Source: an uncultured Desulfovibrionaceae bacterium | Lineage (GTDB): Bacteria; Desulfobacterota; Desulfovibrionia; Desulfovibrionales; Desulfovibrionaceae | Length of the DNA: 40,947 nt | Direction: 5' to 3' | Assembly: GCA_944325195.1 (NCBI GenBank) | Contig: CALUZB010000014.1 | Location: 1 to 40,947 of the forward strand | Shown here: positions 15,973 to 25,308 of the stretch, one piece after another | Layout: every line of letters starts with the position of its first letter | Numbering within the stretch: position 1 is the stretch's first letter | The notes under the pieces: model-generated | Databases searched by the model: none | What the model saw: the letters and a program-made list of their open reading frames with translations, nothing else | What the model was told of the DNA's origin: nothing | Translations under genes and position numbers: made by a program

Positions 15973-17280
15973 ATGACTTCTGAATTTTTTTTGCCGGAAT
16001 TACTTGCTCCGGCCGGAAATATGGAACGGTTGGAAGCCGCGGTCCTATACGGAGCCGATGCGGTTTATCTTGGCGGCCGCGATGAGCTCAATTTACGGCA
16101 GGGAGCTCTCGGGTTTGATTGGGCCGACCTGGACAGAGCCATAGCGCTGAAAAAAAGCACCGGGGTAAAGCTGTATTATTGTCTTAACGCCTTTCCCCGT
16201 CAATCCGGCTTTTCTCAGGTTGAAGCAAGCCTTGAGCGTCTTTCCGGTTTGGATATAGACGGTCTGATCGTTGCAGATCCCGGAGTGTTCCGACTGGCAA
16301 GACGGCTGGCTCCCCGGCATGATATCCATGTCAGCACGCAGGCGAACACCGCCAGTGGAGAGGCCGCTTTGTTTTGGCATGAGCAAGGGGCAACGCGGGT
16401 CAATCTGGCCCGCGAGCTTGACGCCGTTGCCTTGCGCGACACGTTGAGCTTTATGCGCGAGAAAGCCCCGGCTCTGGAAAGCGAAGTATTTGTGCATGGT
16501 GCTATGTGTCTGGCTGTTTCCGGGCAGTGCCTGCTTTCGGCGTGGCTGAACCAGCGGCCCGGCAACCTGGGGCAGTGCACGCATCCCTGTCGGTTTGAGT
16601 ACAGGGTAACGGGCATAAACCCGGACCTGCAATCGCCCCTGCTGCAGGTGGAAGAGTCATTGCGTCCGGGCGCGCCTTTGTGGGAAATTGCTCAGGACGG
16701 TCAAGGGTTTTCGTCGTTTTTAAGCCCGCACGATCTTTGTCTGGTCAAATATCTGGCCTGGTTTTGCAAAGCGGGAGTAAGCGCTTTGAAAATAGAAGGG
16801 CGTATGCGCACAGCGCCTATGGTGGCTCAAATGGTCAATGTTTACCGCACTGCTCTGAATGACTTGGCCTCAGGAACATTTCGTCGGCAAATTTATCTGG
16901 CTGAGCTTGCTCCCCTGTCCAGCCGCTCTTTATCCAGCGGATTTTTTCTGCCCAACGGCAAGCGCAAGGTATTCAGCGAGCCGCGCCGAAATGCCGGGGA
17001 AACCACGGTGGTTGCGCGTCTGGAATATGAACTTGAGCCTGGGGTCTGGCGAGTGCAGGTCAAGTCGCGTTGGAGCTGTTCAAACCGGGCGGAGATACTG
17101 TTGCCTGGTTTAAAAACCATTGAATGTGAGCCGGGAAGCTATTTTCTGGAAAATCACAAGGATGTGCGGGCGGAGCTGCTTCACCCGGGCACCCCGGCCA
17201 AGTTCTATTTACCTGAACATTTGGCTGTGCACCGCCTGAAGGGAGAGTTGCGGCCGGGTTTATTCATCAGGTCGGTCTAA
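15973..17280 (+). CDS. Peptidase U32 family protein (TrhP-like size)
   Basis: A 435-residue U32 family protein. The N-terminal barrel starts LLAPAGNMERLEAAVLYGADAVYLG, and the U32 signature EVFVHGAMCLAVSGQCLLS is intact, followed by QCTHPCR and LKIEGRMR. These Cys residues match the iron-sulfur/prephenate-dependent RNA hydroxylation proteins now recognised in this family. The length fits TrhP (tRNA 5-hydroxyuridine) better than RlhA. It starts 7 bases after the PHP gene, with AAGG upstream. Older annotations call such proteins collagenase-like proteases; an RNA modification role is the more likely reading. Confidence 0.9.
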   Translation: MTSEFFLPELLAPAGNMERLEAAVLYGADAVYLGGRDELNLRQGALGFDWADLDRAIALKKSTGVKLYYCLNAFPRQSGFSQVEASLERLSGLDIDGLIVADPGVFRLARRLAPRHDIHVSTQANTASGEAALFWHEQGATRVNLARELDAVALRDTLSFMREKAPALESEVFVHGAMCLAVSGQCLLSAWLNQRPGNLGQCTHPCRFEYRVTGINPDLQSPLLQVEESLRPGAPLWEIAQDGQGFSSFLSPHDLCLVKYLAWFCKAGVSALKIEGRMRTAPMVAQMVNVYRTALNDLASGTFRRQIYLAELAPLSSRSLSSGFFLPNGKRKVFSEPRRNAGETTVVARLEYELEPGVWRVQVKSRWSCSNRAEILLPGLKTIECEPGSYFLENHKDVRAELLHPGTPAKFYLPEHLAVHRLKGELRPGLFIRSV

Positions 17281-17283
17281 TTT

Positions 17284-19035
17284 ATGGCTGGAAATAAAAA
17301 AGGCGGCCAAGGGAAACGGGGGCCGGTAAAAAGCGCAAACGCAAAGCGAGATGTGGTTGTAAAGGGCGGCTCAACCGTCAAACGGGCTCAGGCTTCTCCG
17401 GGAAAATCCACTATTTCCTCAAAAAAGCCAGGTGCTTCCGGCGGAAAAACTCCGAAAACCATAAAAAAAATCAACCGTCGGAAACCACGTTCTCTAAAAA
17501 GCAAGTTTAACTGGCCGTTGTTATCGGCTTTGCTGACTATGTTGGTTTTGGGGGTGTGTGCTGTTCTCTGGTTGCTTAATTCTTCGGATAAACAAGCCGC
17601 TCAGGCAACCTCTACACAACCTGGAGCTGTGGTCTCAGGAGCCCCCGATTCAGAAGAAAGTTCAAATGCCTCTACCGCCCGGAATATTGCCGGTTACCAG
17701 GTTGAAAATAAAGGAAAAAACTCTCCGGTTCAGAAAGACGGACATAATAAGTCTTCTGTACATGATGTGCAGGCCGGACAGGGAGGGGCGCAAGCTGCAA
17801 CTGATAAAAGGGGGGGTAGAGTTAAAAATCGTACAGGTCTGCCCTCTCCCCAACCGGTAATCCCGGATAAGGCGTCAGGTGATACAAGTCACGGGTTGGA
17901 ACAGGCGGGTGATCTGACGGATACGGCTGATGCTTTGAGTGCTCCAGATGGCGCATCAGACCAGAAATTTGAAACTTCTCTGGGTTCGGAAATGGAGCAG
18001 AAAACAAAGAAAATCGATGCCTACTTGTTGGAAATGCTTAATTCTCAAGGCTGTTCCGGTAAGAATATAAGAATTTTTGAGGTGGAAAGAAGGCTTCGTC
18101 CGAATAATTCTTATCATTTTCAGAAGCTGCAAGTAGAGCTTCCCGTCAGCTCCGGGTATTATGCCAACCCGGAAAGCTTCGGGCGGGATATCGCCCGTGG
18201 TCTTGAGGCAATGCAGGTTGGTGCAGAGCTGACTTCGCCTACGGAAAACCATTATGTGCTGAGTGTGAACGGACTGGTAACCCATGAAATCTTTTTGCGG
18301 TTTATTGAAAGTAAAGCTCCGCAACCTCAAGTTACCAGGCCAACAGCCAAATCCGCTGTGATTGCTATTGTTATTGATGATGTTGGGGAGAGTCTCAGTG
18401 CGGCGCAAAGCCTGGCAAATCTTGAATTCCCGGTTACATTCGCCATCTGGCCGCGGGCAAGCAATGCCCGCAAATGTGCCGAAATCGGGCGTAGCAAAGG
18501 GCTTGAAATCATGATCCACCAGCCTATGGAGCCGTTGGAATACCCCAAAGTAAAGCCTGGCCCGGGGGCAGTATATGTCGGCATGAATCCGGGAGAAGTT
18601 ATCGCTGAAGTACAGGAGAACATCCCCCTGGTCCCATATGCCGTGGGTTTGAACAACCATATGGGCTCGCGCTTCACCCAAAACCGCCGTGGAGTTGAAG
18701 CCGTTCTTGCAGCCTTGCAGGGGCGTAATTTGTTTGTGCTTGACAGTCTGACCCACGGCAGAAGCGTTTTATATGATATTGCCCGGGAAAAAGGGTTCCC
18801 ATGTCAGCGCAGAGATATTTTTTTGGATGTGAGCCGCGATAAGAACGCTATTTTGCATCAGTTGCGTAAAACGGAAAGTTTGGCGCTGGCCCAGGGGTAT
18901 GCCATAGCTATTGGACATCCTCTTCCTGAAACGTTGGCGGCTTTAAAGGAGTGGGAGAATAATCGAAACAGGAATTTGAAAGTAGTCAGGGTGCAGGATT
19001 TGTTGCAATTTGACCGGGACGTCAAAAATAACTGA
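17284..19035 (+). CDS. Membrane-anchored divergent polysaccharide deacetylase (YibQ-like)
   Basis: A 583-residue protein. Residues 1-75 are very Lys/Arg/Gly/Ser-rich and presumably cytoplasmic. One transmembrane helix follows at about 76-97 (LLSALLTMLVLGVCAVLWLL), then a long, low-complexity periplasmic linker to about 235. From about 355 there is a divergent polysaccharide-deacetylase domain: AIVIDDVGESL, FAIWPRASNA, IMIHQPMEP, VGLNNHMGSRFT and DSLTHGRS. Family members are thought to act in the envelope, near peptidoglycan or division proteins. The N-terminal tail is unusually long and basic. It starts 3 bases after the U32 gene stop with no visible ribosome binding site, so it is the coupled last gene of the manC run. 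Confidence 0.85.
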   Translation: MAGNKKGGQGKRGPVKSANAKRDVVVKGGSTVKRAQASPGKSTISSKKPGASGGKTPKTIKKINRRKPRSLKSKFNWPLLSALLTMLVLGVCAVLWLLNSSDKQAAQATSTQPGAVVSGAPDSEESSNASTARNIAGYQVENKGKNSPVQKDGHNKSSVHDVQAGQGGAQAATDKRGGRVKNRTGLPSPQPVIPDKASGDTSHGLEQAGDLTDTADALSAPDGASDQKFETSLGSEMEQKTKKIDAYLLEMLNSQGCSGKNIRIFEVERRLRPNNSYHFQKLQVELPVSSGYYANPESFGRDIARGLEAMQVGAELTSPTENHYVLSVNGLVTHEIFLRFIESKAPQPQVTRPTAKSAVIAIVIDDVGESLSAAQSLANLEFPVTFAIWPRASNARKCAEIGRSKGLEIMIHQPMEPLEYPKVKPGPGAVYVGMNPGEVIAEVQENIPLVPYAVGLNNHMGSRFTQNRRGVEAVLAALQGRNLFVLDSLTHGRSVLYDIAREKGFPCQRRDIFLDVSRDKNAILHQLRKTESLALAQGYAIAIGHPLPETLAALKEWENNRNRNLKVVRVQDLLQFDRDVKNN

Positions 19036-19209
19036 AAGCAGGATAGGGCATTTTAAGGTGAAATACTTTGTTGCCTGCTAAGCCTGAGCGCGATTTATAC
19101 GCTGGTAAATGTCGAAGCCGGCGTGGTTCACCGGATAAATTGTTGAGCGGTCAGGAGTGAAACGAATGCATCCGTTGGCTGTAGCCAACAGGCAGTTTAA
19201 GGAAATTAT

Positions 19210-21297
19210 ATGGATAAACCGGAAATATTGGCTCCCGCCGGGAGTAGAGACAGTTTTATGGCGGCGTTGGCCGCAGGCGCTGATGCTGTTTACTTGGGCA
19301 TGAAGAACTTCTCAGCCAGAATGCAGGCGGACAATTTTACTCTGTCCGATCTTGCCGGGCTGGTAGAACTGGCTCATTCTGAGAACAGGCGGGTCTATGT
19401 GGCGTTGAACACAATTCTGAAGCCGGATGAACTTGCCTTTGCCGGGAGCCAGATTGGATTTTTAGCACAACATGTGTGCCCTGACGCCTTGATCGTGCAG
19501 GATATCGGGGTAATTGAGCTGGCGCGACAGGCCGGATTTACAGGAGAAATTCATTTATCCACCCTGGCCAATGTCACGCACCAAGAGGCCCTGACTGTTG
19601 CCCGGGAGCTGGGAGCCAACCGGGTGATTCTGCCCCGGGAATTATCAATTGATGAAATCAAGGCTCTGAGCGAGTCCTGCCCGCCCGGGTTGGATTTGGA
19701 GTTGTTCGTGCACGGCGCGCTTTGTTTTTGCGTTTCCGGGCGTTGCTATTGGTCAAGCTATATGGGCGGTAAAAGCAGTTTGCGCGGGCAATGCGTGCAG
19801 CCCTGTCGTCGTATATATAAGCAACGCAACAAAGAAAGCACCTTTTTTTCCTGTCTTGATCTGTCTTTGGATTTGCTGGTCAAAACCCTTCTGCCCATAG
19901 CAAATTTAAAGTCGTGGAAGCTGGAAGGGCGGCGAAAAGGCCCTCATTATGTTTATTACGTAACCTCTGCCTACAAAATGATGCGCGATAACCCCGGGGA
20001 TCCGGCGGTAAAAAAGGATGTGGAAGAACTTCTGCAAATGGCGTTGGGGCGCGCCGGTACTAAGGCCGGCTTTTTGCCCCAGAATAAACGTGAACCTACG
20101 GTTGCCCATTCAAGCGGCGAAGAAACGGCGTCTGGCTTGTTTGTGGGCAGACTTTCGCTTAAAAAAGGGGATAATCCGCAGGAAAAACCCGGTAAAAGCA
20201 AAGCCACTTTGAAAGAAAGACAGGCCCAGGCGCATAATCTGGTGCTTAAGCCCCGGCAGGGGCTGCTGGCGGGCGATTACTTCCGGGTAGGCAATGAGGA
20301 TAACCCCTGGCATTACACCTTCCCTATCAGACGGGCCGTGCCTAAAAGCGGCGTGCTTACAATCGTCCCGCCCAAAGATAAGTTTCCGCCGGCCGGGGCG
20401 CCGGTGTTTTTACTGGACCGCCGTGAGCCTGAGCTGACGGCAGCAATTGCGGAGTGGGAACATAAGGCCGAAAATTTCAGGGCAAAAGGAAGAAGTTTGC
20501 CACAGTTCACTCCCCGACTACCCACGCCCGAAAAACAGTCCGGACAACAGGCGGCGAATCCGGCGGCAGGCCACACCATTATTCTCAGCAGCAGCGTACC
20601 CCGTGGAAAAGATACCCGTATGGGTCTGCGCCCCGGCATGATGCAGGGATTGTGGTTGACTCGCAAGGTTTTGGAGGAAGTGTCCCGCACATTGGTTGGG
20701 CGCATTTCGTGGTGGTTGCCCCCAGTGATCTGGCCGGATGAATCCAACGCGTGGCAACGCCTGGTCAGTCAGGCAGTAGGCCGCGGCGGAAAAAGGTTTG
20801 TGTGCAACTCGCCTTGGCAGATAGGCTTGTTTGAGCGCAGTGCCGCGGCAGAGCGGGGGGTGAAGTTCATGGCCGGGCCTTTCTGCAACAGCAGTAATGC
20901 TTTGGCGTTGGCCGAGTTGAGTCATTTGGGATTTGAGTCCGCCATTGTCAGTCCTGAGCTTTCCGGTGAAGATATGCTCAGGCTGGGCCTGGAAAGCCCC
21001 ATTCCCTTGGGAGTAGTGCTTTCCGGTTTTTGGCCTGTGGGAATTTCCCGGCATGCATTTGCGGGCGGCAAACTGAATGAGGCATTTCAAAGCCCTAAGC
21101 GGGAGATTTTCTGGGCCCGGCATTATGGAGAGAATCTATGGATTTATCCCGGCTGGCCTCTGGATATTCAAAGTCAGAAAGAACAGTTGGTTAAGGCCGG
21201 CTATAAGATTTTTATTCAAATTGATGAGCCGCCGCCCAAAGAGCTTCCGGAGCCGTCAAGGACTTCTCCTTTTAACTGGGATTTAGGTCTGCTTTAA
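19210..21297 (+). CDS. Peptidase U32 family protein, long form (RlhA-like)
   Basis: A second U32 protein of 695 residues, with AAGGA about 7 bases before ATG 19210. The N-terminal half parallels its neighbour: ILAPAGSRDSFMAALAAGADAVYLG, signature ELFVHGALCFCVSGRCYWSS, GQCVQPCRR and WKLEGRRKG. The C-terminal 350 residues form an additional region, as in long members such as RlhA (23S rRNA 5-hydroxycytidine synthesis). That region contains Lys/Pro-rich stretches and diverges from what I remember of RlhA. It is separated from the YibQ-like gene by 174 bases and probably has its own promoter. The RNA target is inferred from the family only. Confidence 0.87.
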   Translation: MDKPEILAPAGSRDSFMAALAAGADAVYLGMKNFSARMQADNFTLSDLAGLVELAHSENRRVYVALNTILKPDELAFAGSQIGFLAQHVCPDALIVQDIGVIELARQAGFTGEIHLSTLANVTHQEALTVARELGANRVILPRELSIDEIKALSESCPPGLDLELFVHGALCFCVSGRCYWSSYMGGKSSLRGQCVQPCRRIYKQRNKESTFFSCLDLSLDLLVKTLLPIANLKSWKLEGRRKGPHYVYYVTSAYKMMRDNPGDPAVKKDVEELLQMALGRAGTKAGFLPQNKREPTVAHSSGEETASGLFVGRLSLKKGDNPQEKPGKSKATLKERQAQAHNLVLKPRQGLLAGDYFRVGNEDNPWHYTFPIRRAVPKSGVLTIVPPKDKFPPAGAPVFLLDRREPELTAAIAEWEHKAENFRAKGRSLPQFTPRLPTPEKQSGQQAANPAAGHTIILSSSVPRGKDTRMGLRPGMMQGLWLTRKVLEEVSRTLVGRISWWLPPVIWPDESNAWQRLVSQAVGRGGKRFVCNSPWQIGLFERSAAAERGVKFMAGPFCNSSNALALAELSHLGFESAIVSPELSGEDMLRLGLESPIPLGVVLSGFWPVGISRHAFAGGKLNEAFQSPKREIFWARHYGENLWIYPGWPLDIQSQKEQLVKAGYKIFIQIDEPPPKELPEPSRTSPFNWDLGLL

Positions 21298-21421
21298 AGT
21301 AAATAACTTTATCAGATCGTAGGGAGTTGTTGCCGGTAATTTGTATTTGATATTCATTTTCAGATAAACGCGGGGACGCTGCGCATTCGTTCCAGCTATG
21401 AATAAAGGCAGAGGGAAATAT

Positions 21422-21652
21422 GTGAGCATAATTAAAAAATACGCTGTCATGCTCTTAGCCAGTACATTGTTTTTTGCAACTGTTCCATTGGTTGTTACGG
21501 CTGCAAATGAATACCACGGCAATCCCACAAGTAAAATTTACCATAACAGCTCATGCCGATATTTTAACTGTAAAAATTGTATTGTAATTTTTATGTCCCG
21601 CGAAGCTGCAATGTCTGCAGGGTATCGGGCGTATAAAATATGCAGGGGCTAA
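21422..21652 (+). CDS. Small exported Cys-rich protein (Ada zinc-domain-like)
   Basis: A 76-residue protein if read from GTG 21422, which has GAGGGA at 21411-21416; the ATG at 21398 has no such site. Residues 1-27 form a signal peptide ending VTA. The mature part has Tyr-His-Gly-Asn-x3-Ser-Lys-x-Tyr-His, then CRYFNCKNC, then SREAAMSAGYRAYKIC. The pattern resembles the small zinc-binding fold of Ada (GN..S..YH...C...C...F.SREEA..AGYR.CK.C). The first Cys of the usual final CKIC is Tyr. The role is unknown. Export suggests a periplasmic metal- or ligand-binding mini-protein. Confidence 0.75.
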   Translation: MSIIKKYAVMLLASTLFFATVPLVVTAANEYHGNPTSKIYHNSSCRYFNCKNCIVIFMSREAAMSAGYRAYKICRG

Positions 21653-21941
21653 AATCCGGAGAATAAGCTTTGGATTTGAAGGCTGCCCAGGTTACGCGTT
21701 TTTTCTTATGCTTAGAAATCTTTGTGCTGTGGGTATGCTGCTTGAGAGCATGCTTTGCATGTGGTTTAAGTTCATTCTATGGAGTATATAAGTAAAAGAG
21801 CGAGATGTACGGTTAGTGCAGCGGAACAGTTTGCTGTTGTTTTTTGTCGGCAGTAACAGATATTGCTTTCTTTGAGTAATTTCCGCAGACCGACTTTTTA
21901 AAGTATAGGCGTATGGACCGGAGTGCAATCGGAAGCGGATT

Positions 21942-22286
21942 ATGGAGAAAACCAGGTCAGGATTTTTTCAACAGGTATATCGACTGGTAAGCACTATCCC
22001 TGAGGGGAAAGTGATGACTTACGGGCAGATAGCCCGGATGTTGGGCGGCAGATATTCTGCCCGGCTTGTAGGGTTCGCTATGAGTTCCTGTCCGGTGCAT
22101 CTTCCGGCCCATCGGGTGATTAACCGCAAAGGGGAGATGGCCGGAGGGCTGATTTTCGGCGGGGCGGAGGCGCAACGGGCTTTGCTTGTCGCTGAGGGGG
22201 TACCTTTTCTCATGGACGGTAGGGTTGACTTGGCCCGCGCCCGCCATACACCTTCTCAAAACGCCAACAGCTTTTGCTCAGGATAG
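21942..22286 (+). CDS. Alkyltransferase-like protein (ATL), MGMT fold without the reactive Cys
   Basis: A 114-residue MGMT-like DNA-binding domain: FFQQVYRLVSTIPEGKVMTYGQIA, GGRYSARLVGFAMSSCP, then LPAHRVINRKGEMAGG. In O6-alkylguanine transferases the motif is PCHR; here it is PAHR (Ala56), so alkyl transfer to the protein is impossible. ATL proteins of this kind bind O6-alkylguanine and hand lesions to nucleotide-excision repair. The Arg of the ARxVG helix is kept. Its last 15 residues look nonconserved. It converges with the ligase gene downstream. Confidence 0.88.
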   Translation: MEKTRSGFFQQVYRLVSTIPEGKVMTYGQIARMLGGRYSARLVGFAMSSCPVHLPAHRVINRKGEMAGGLIFGGAEAQRALLVAEGVPFLMDGRVDLARARHTPSQNANSFCSG

Positions 22287-22404
22287 TCCGCTTGGATGCA
22301 CCGATGTTTTTGGGCGTTCGCCATACATCAGCCATGCTGATTGTGCAGGCTTTGCTTCTCATCGCTAACGGTAAAGAGCGAGCTTATAAAATGCACTTAT
22401 CCGG

Positions 22405-23697
22405 TTAGAAGCGCTTATCTTCAACCCGTTTAGCCTTGCCCATGAACCGGGGTAACTGACCTGGATCGACAATTTCCACTTGAGGGCTGACCATAACCCG
22501 TTGTTGCATTGTGCGTAAAATCGCCTTGGCCAGGTTCGCGTCATTCCCCTTGTCTGCCTGGGGGCTGCGCTCCACTTTCAGGAGCATACTGTCGCGCCCG
22601 TTGTCGTCGCGCCACAACTGCATGTTATATTCACCGGCAGTTTCAGGGAAGGTTTGCAGCACGTCGGAAATCTGACCCGGGTAAATGTTGACCCCCCGGA
22701 AAATGATCATATCGTCGGAGCGGCCCAGAATTTTATCATGCCGGGGCATTTGCAGACCGCAAGAGCATACCCCGGGGATTAACCGGGAAAGGTCTCCGGT
22801 GCGGTAGCGCAGCAGGGGAGAAGCCTCTTTGGTCAAAGTGGTTACCACCATCTCCCCTGTTTCACCCGCCGGTACCGGCTCGAGTGTTTCCGGGTTGAGC
22901 ACTTCAATAATGAACAGATCCGCCCAGTAATGCAGACCGGTATGGTGCGGGCAATCCAGTGCTGAGCCCGGACCGAACATTTCCGTCATGCCTGCAATAT
23001 CGAAACTGTCTTCCAGCCCGAGTTTGCGCTCGAAATTGCGGCGCATTTTTGCGTCATGGGGTTCTGCCCCAAAAATTATTTTTTTCAGCTTGATTTTATC
23101 GGCAAGATTATTCCGCTCCACTTCTTCCGACAGAAGCAAAGCCATGGAGGCTGTACTGCCCAGACAGGTACTGCCCACGTCCGTCAGGAATTGAAGATGC
23201 ATTTCAATATTTCCAGGGCCGATGGGAATGCTCATGCAGCCCAGTTTCTCACAACCAAGCTGGAAACCGATGCCGGCAGTCCACAAACCATATCCCACAG
23301 CTATCTGCACCTTGTCTTCCGGGGTTAACCCGGCCAGTTCGAAGCAGCGGGCCATTTGCAGCGAAAAGGTGTTTACATCGTTTTGCGTGTAGGCCATGAC
23401 CTTGCGTTTACCGGTAGTGCCCGATGATGCGTGCAAACGCACCACATCAGTAAGGGGAACTGAAAGCAGAGGATAGGGATATCCCTCGCGCAAGTCAGAG
23501 GTGGTGGTTACCGGAAGCCTGTGCAAATCGTCGAGGCTGCGGATATCCCGGCCGGAGCTCACTCCGGCTTCCGCCAGGCGAGCGCGGTAGAAGTCGCTTC
23601 CCTTGATAATATGGTCTATTGTCCAGCGCAGGCCGGAAAGCTGATTGGCATAAAGTTCATCTTGGCTGGTGCTTGGAATTAAACGATAACAGGGCAT
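22405..23697 (-). CDS. paaK: Phenylacetate-CoA ligase (PaaK family)
   Basis: An AMP-forming ligase of 430 residues, the normal size when read from ATG 23697 (AAGGA upstream); an ATG 60 bases earlier lacks a ribosome site. The ATP loop is SSGTTGKRKVMAYT. Other family marks are GYGLWTAGIGFQLGCEKLG, FGAEPHDAKMR, GMTEMFGPG, LLRYRTGDLSRL and GRSDDMIIFRGVNIYPGQI. It activates phenylacetate or related aryl acids to CoA thioesters. In anaerobes such genes often support aromatic amino-acid fermentation together with indolepyruvate oxidoreductase (not present here). It is divergent from purD. Confidence 0.9.
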   Translation of the reverse strand: MPCYRLIPSTSQDELYANQLSGLRWTIDHIIKGSDFYRARLAEAGVSSGRDIRSLDDLHRLPVTTTSDLREGYPYPLLSVPLTDVVRLHASSGTTGKRKVMAYTQNDVNTFSLQMARCFELAGLTPEDKVQIAVGYGLWTAGIGFQLGCEKLGCMSIPIGPGNIEMHLQFLTDVGSTCLGSTASMALLLSEEVERNNLADKIKLKKIIFGAEPHDAKMRRNFERKLGLEDSFDIAGMTEMFGPGSALDCPHHTGLHYWADLFIIEVLNPETLEPVPAGETGEMVVTTLTKEASPLLRYRTGDLSRLIPGVCSCGLQMPRHDKILGRSDDMIIFRGVNIYPGQISDVLQTFPETAGEYNMQLWRDDNGRDSMLLKVERSPQADKGNDANLAKAILRTMQQRVMVSPQVEIVDPGQLPRFMGKAKRVEDKRF

Positions 23698-23874
23698 AAG
23701 CAATCCTTTATTCGGCCTGTGGTACGGATTTCGGAATTGTGTCCGCACGGCTTCCATGCTAAGGTTTATTGCTTGGCAGAGCTGTGCAGGCCGGTTAAGT
23801 TAAACTCGACTTAGGCCAACGGTTATTTATAGACTGTTTTCATTTGTTTTAAAAGCAAAACTTGGAGGTTCAGC

Positions 23875-25167
23875 GTGCGGATTTTACTGATAGGCAGCGG
23901 CGGACGCGAGCATGCCCTGGCGTGGAAGATTTCTCAAAGTTCTTTGGTCAACAAACTGTTCATTGCTCCCGGTAACGGCGGCACGGCTTTATGTGGTGAA
24001 AATGTACCGATTAAGGAAAGCGAGCTGACTGCCTTGGTAAAATTTGCAATAGACCAGAAAGTGGATCTGGTAGTGCCCGGCCCGGAACTGCCCCTGGTTT
24101 TAGGCATTTGCGACCTGATGGAGAAGGCTGGCATTCCCTGTTTCGGGCCGTCACAGTATGCAGCGCAGCTTGAGGGCAGCAAAATTTTTGCTAAGGAAGT
24201 AATGCGCGACGCCGGTGTTCCTACCGCTGATTTTGAAATCTTTGAAGATGCGGCAAAGGCGAAAGCTTACATTCAGGCAAAAGGCCTGCCTTTGGTTATT
24301 AAGGCTGACGGATTGGCCGCTGGTAAGGGCGTGGTAGTGGCCCGCACTGAATCTGAAGCTTTGCGGGCGGTGGAACAGATGCTCGAACAGAAAATTTTCG
24401 GAGATGCGGGCAACCGGATTGTCATTGAGGAAGCCCTGATTGGTGAGGAAGCTTCTTTCATGGCCTTCTGCGCCGGAGAGGAAGTGCTCCCTTTGCCTTC
24501 GGCCCAGGACCATAAACCGGCTTTTGATAACGACACCGGGCCGAATACCGGCGGTATGGGGGCATACAGCCCGGCCCCGGTGTTGCCGGACGCCGAAATT
24601 CCCAAGGTGATCGATCTGGTGATGCGCCCTGTGCTTAAAGTAATGGCTGAGCGGGGACACCCGTTTAAAGGCATACTTTATGCGGGGTTGATGATGACTG
24701 CGGCGGGGCCGAAAGTGCTGGAGTTCAACACCCGGTTCGGCGATCCGGAATGCCAGCCGTTGCTGATGCGTCTTGACGCCGACTTGGTGCCGATCATGCT
24801 TTCATGTGCCAAGGGCTCGCTTAAAGGACTTGAACTGCCGTTGTCTGAATTGACTGCTCTGTGTGTTGTGGCCGCAGCCAAGGGTTATCCCGGTGATTAT
24901 CCTAAAGGAATGGAAATATCTGGAATCAGTGAGGCAGAGGCCTTGGCTGCTCCGGGGAGAGTTAAAGTCTTTCAGGCCGGAACCAAAGCTCAGAATGGAA
25001 AAAGCGTTTCGTCCGGGGGCAGGATTTTGGGCATAACGGCTCTTGCCGCTGGTCTTGAAGAAGCGAAAGCGCTCGCTTATCAGGCTGTAGCCAAAATCAG
25101 AATGGAAAATATGCATTTTCGTACGGACATTGGCGATAAGGGTATAAAACGGCTTAAGGCCGGATGA
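23875..25167 (+). CDS. purD: Phosphoribosylamine-glycine ligase
   Basis: GAR synthetase, the second step of de novo purine synthesis, 430 residues. It starts at GTG 23875 with GGAGG ending 6-7 bases before. The N-terminus is MRILLIGSGGREHALAWKIS. The ATP-grasp core includes KADGLAAGKGVVVA, EEALIGEEASFMAFCAGEEV, NTGGMGAYSP and LEFNTRFGDPECQPL. All expected parts are present. It is followed after about 250 bases by purE, so the two may be separately transcribed. Confidence 0.97.
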   Translation: MRILLIGSGGREHALAWKISQSSLVNKLFIAPGNGGTALCGENVPIKESELTALVKFAIDQKVDLVVPGPELPLVLGICDLMEKAGIPCFGPSQYAAQLEGSKIFAKEVMRDAGVPTADFEIFEDAAKAKAYIQAKGLPLVIKADGLAAGKGVVVARTESEALRAVEQMLEQKIFGDAGNRIVIEEALIGEEASFMAFCAGEEVLPLPSAQDHKPAFDNDTGPNTGGMGAYSPAPVLPDAEIPKVIDLVMRPVLKVMAERGHPFKGILYAGLMMTAAGPKVLEFNTRFGDPECQPLLMRLDADLVPIMLSCAKGSLKGLELPLSELTALCVVAAAKGYPGDYPKGMEISGISEAEALAAPGRVKVFQAGTKAQNGKSVSSGGRILGITALAAGLEEAKALAYQAVAKIRMENMHFRTDIGDKGIKRLKAG

Positions 25168-25308
25168 TAAGTGCAGCCGGATTGCGCGTGGCATATATGC
25201 TTAAAGAGCGTCCGGATCAGACTGACAAATGTACACACTATATTAACTTATAGAAAAGCATGGTCTTGCCCTACTTCAGGTGCGGCCTGCAGGAGTGCTT
25301 CAGTTTTC

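Noticed and set aside
17956..18756. 266-codon minus-strand frame opposite the YibQ-like gene
   Set aside because: Shadow of the deacetylase-domain coding strand; no family features.
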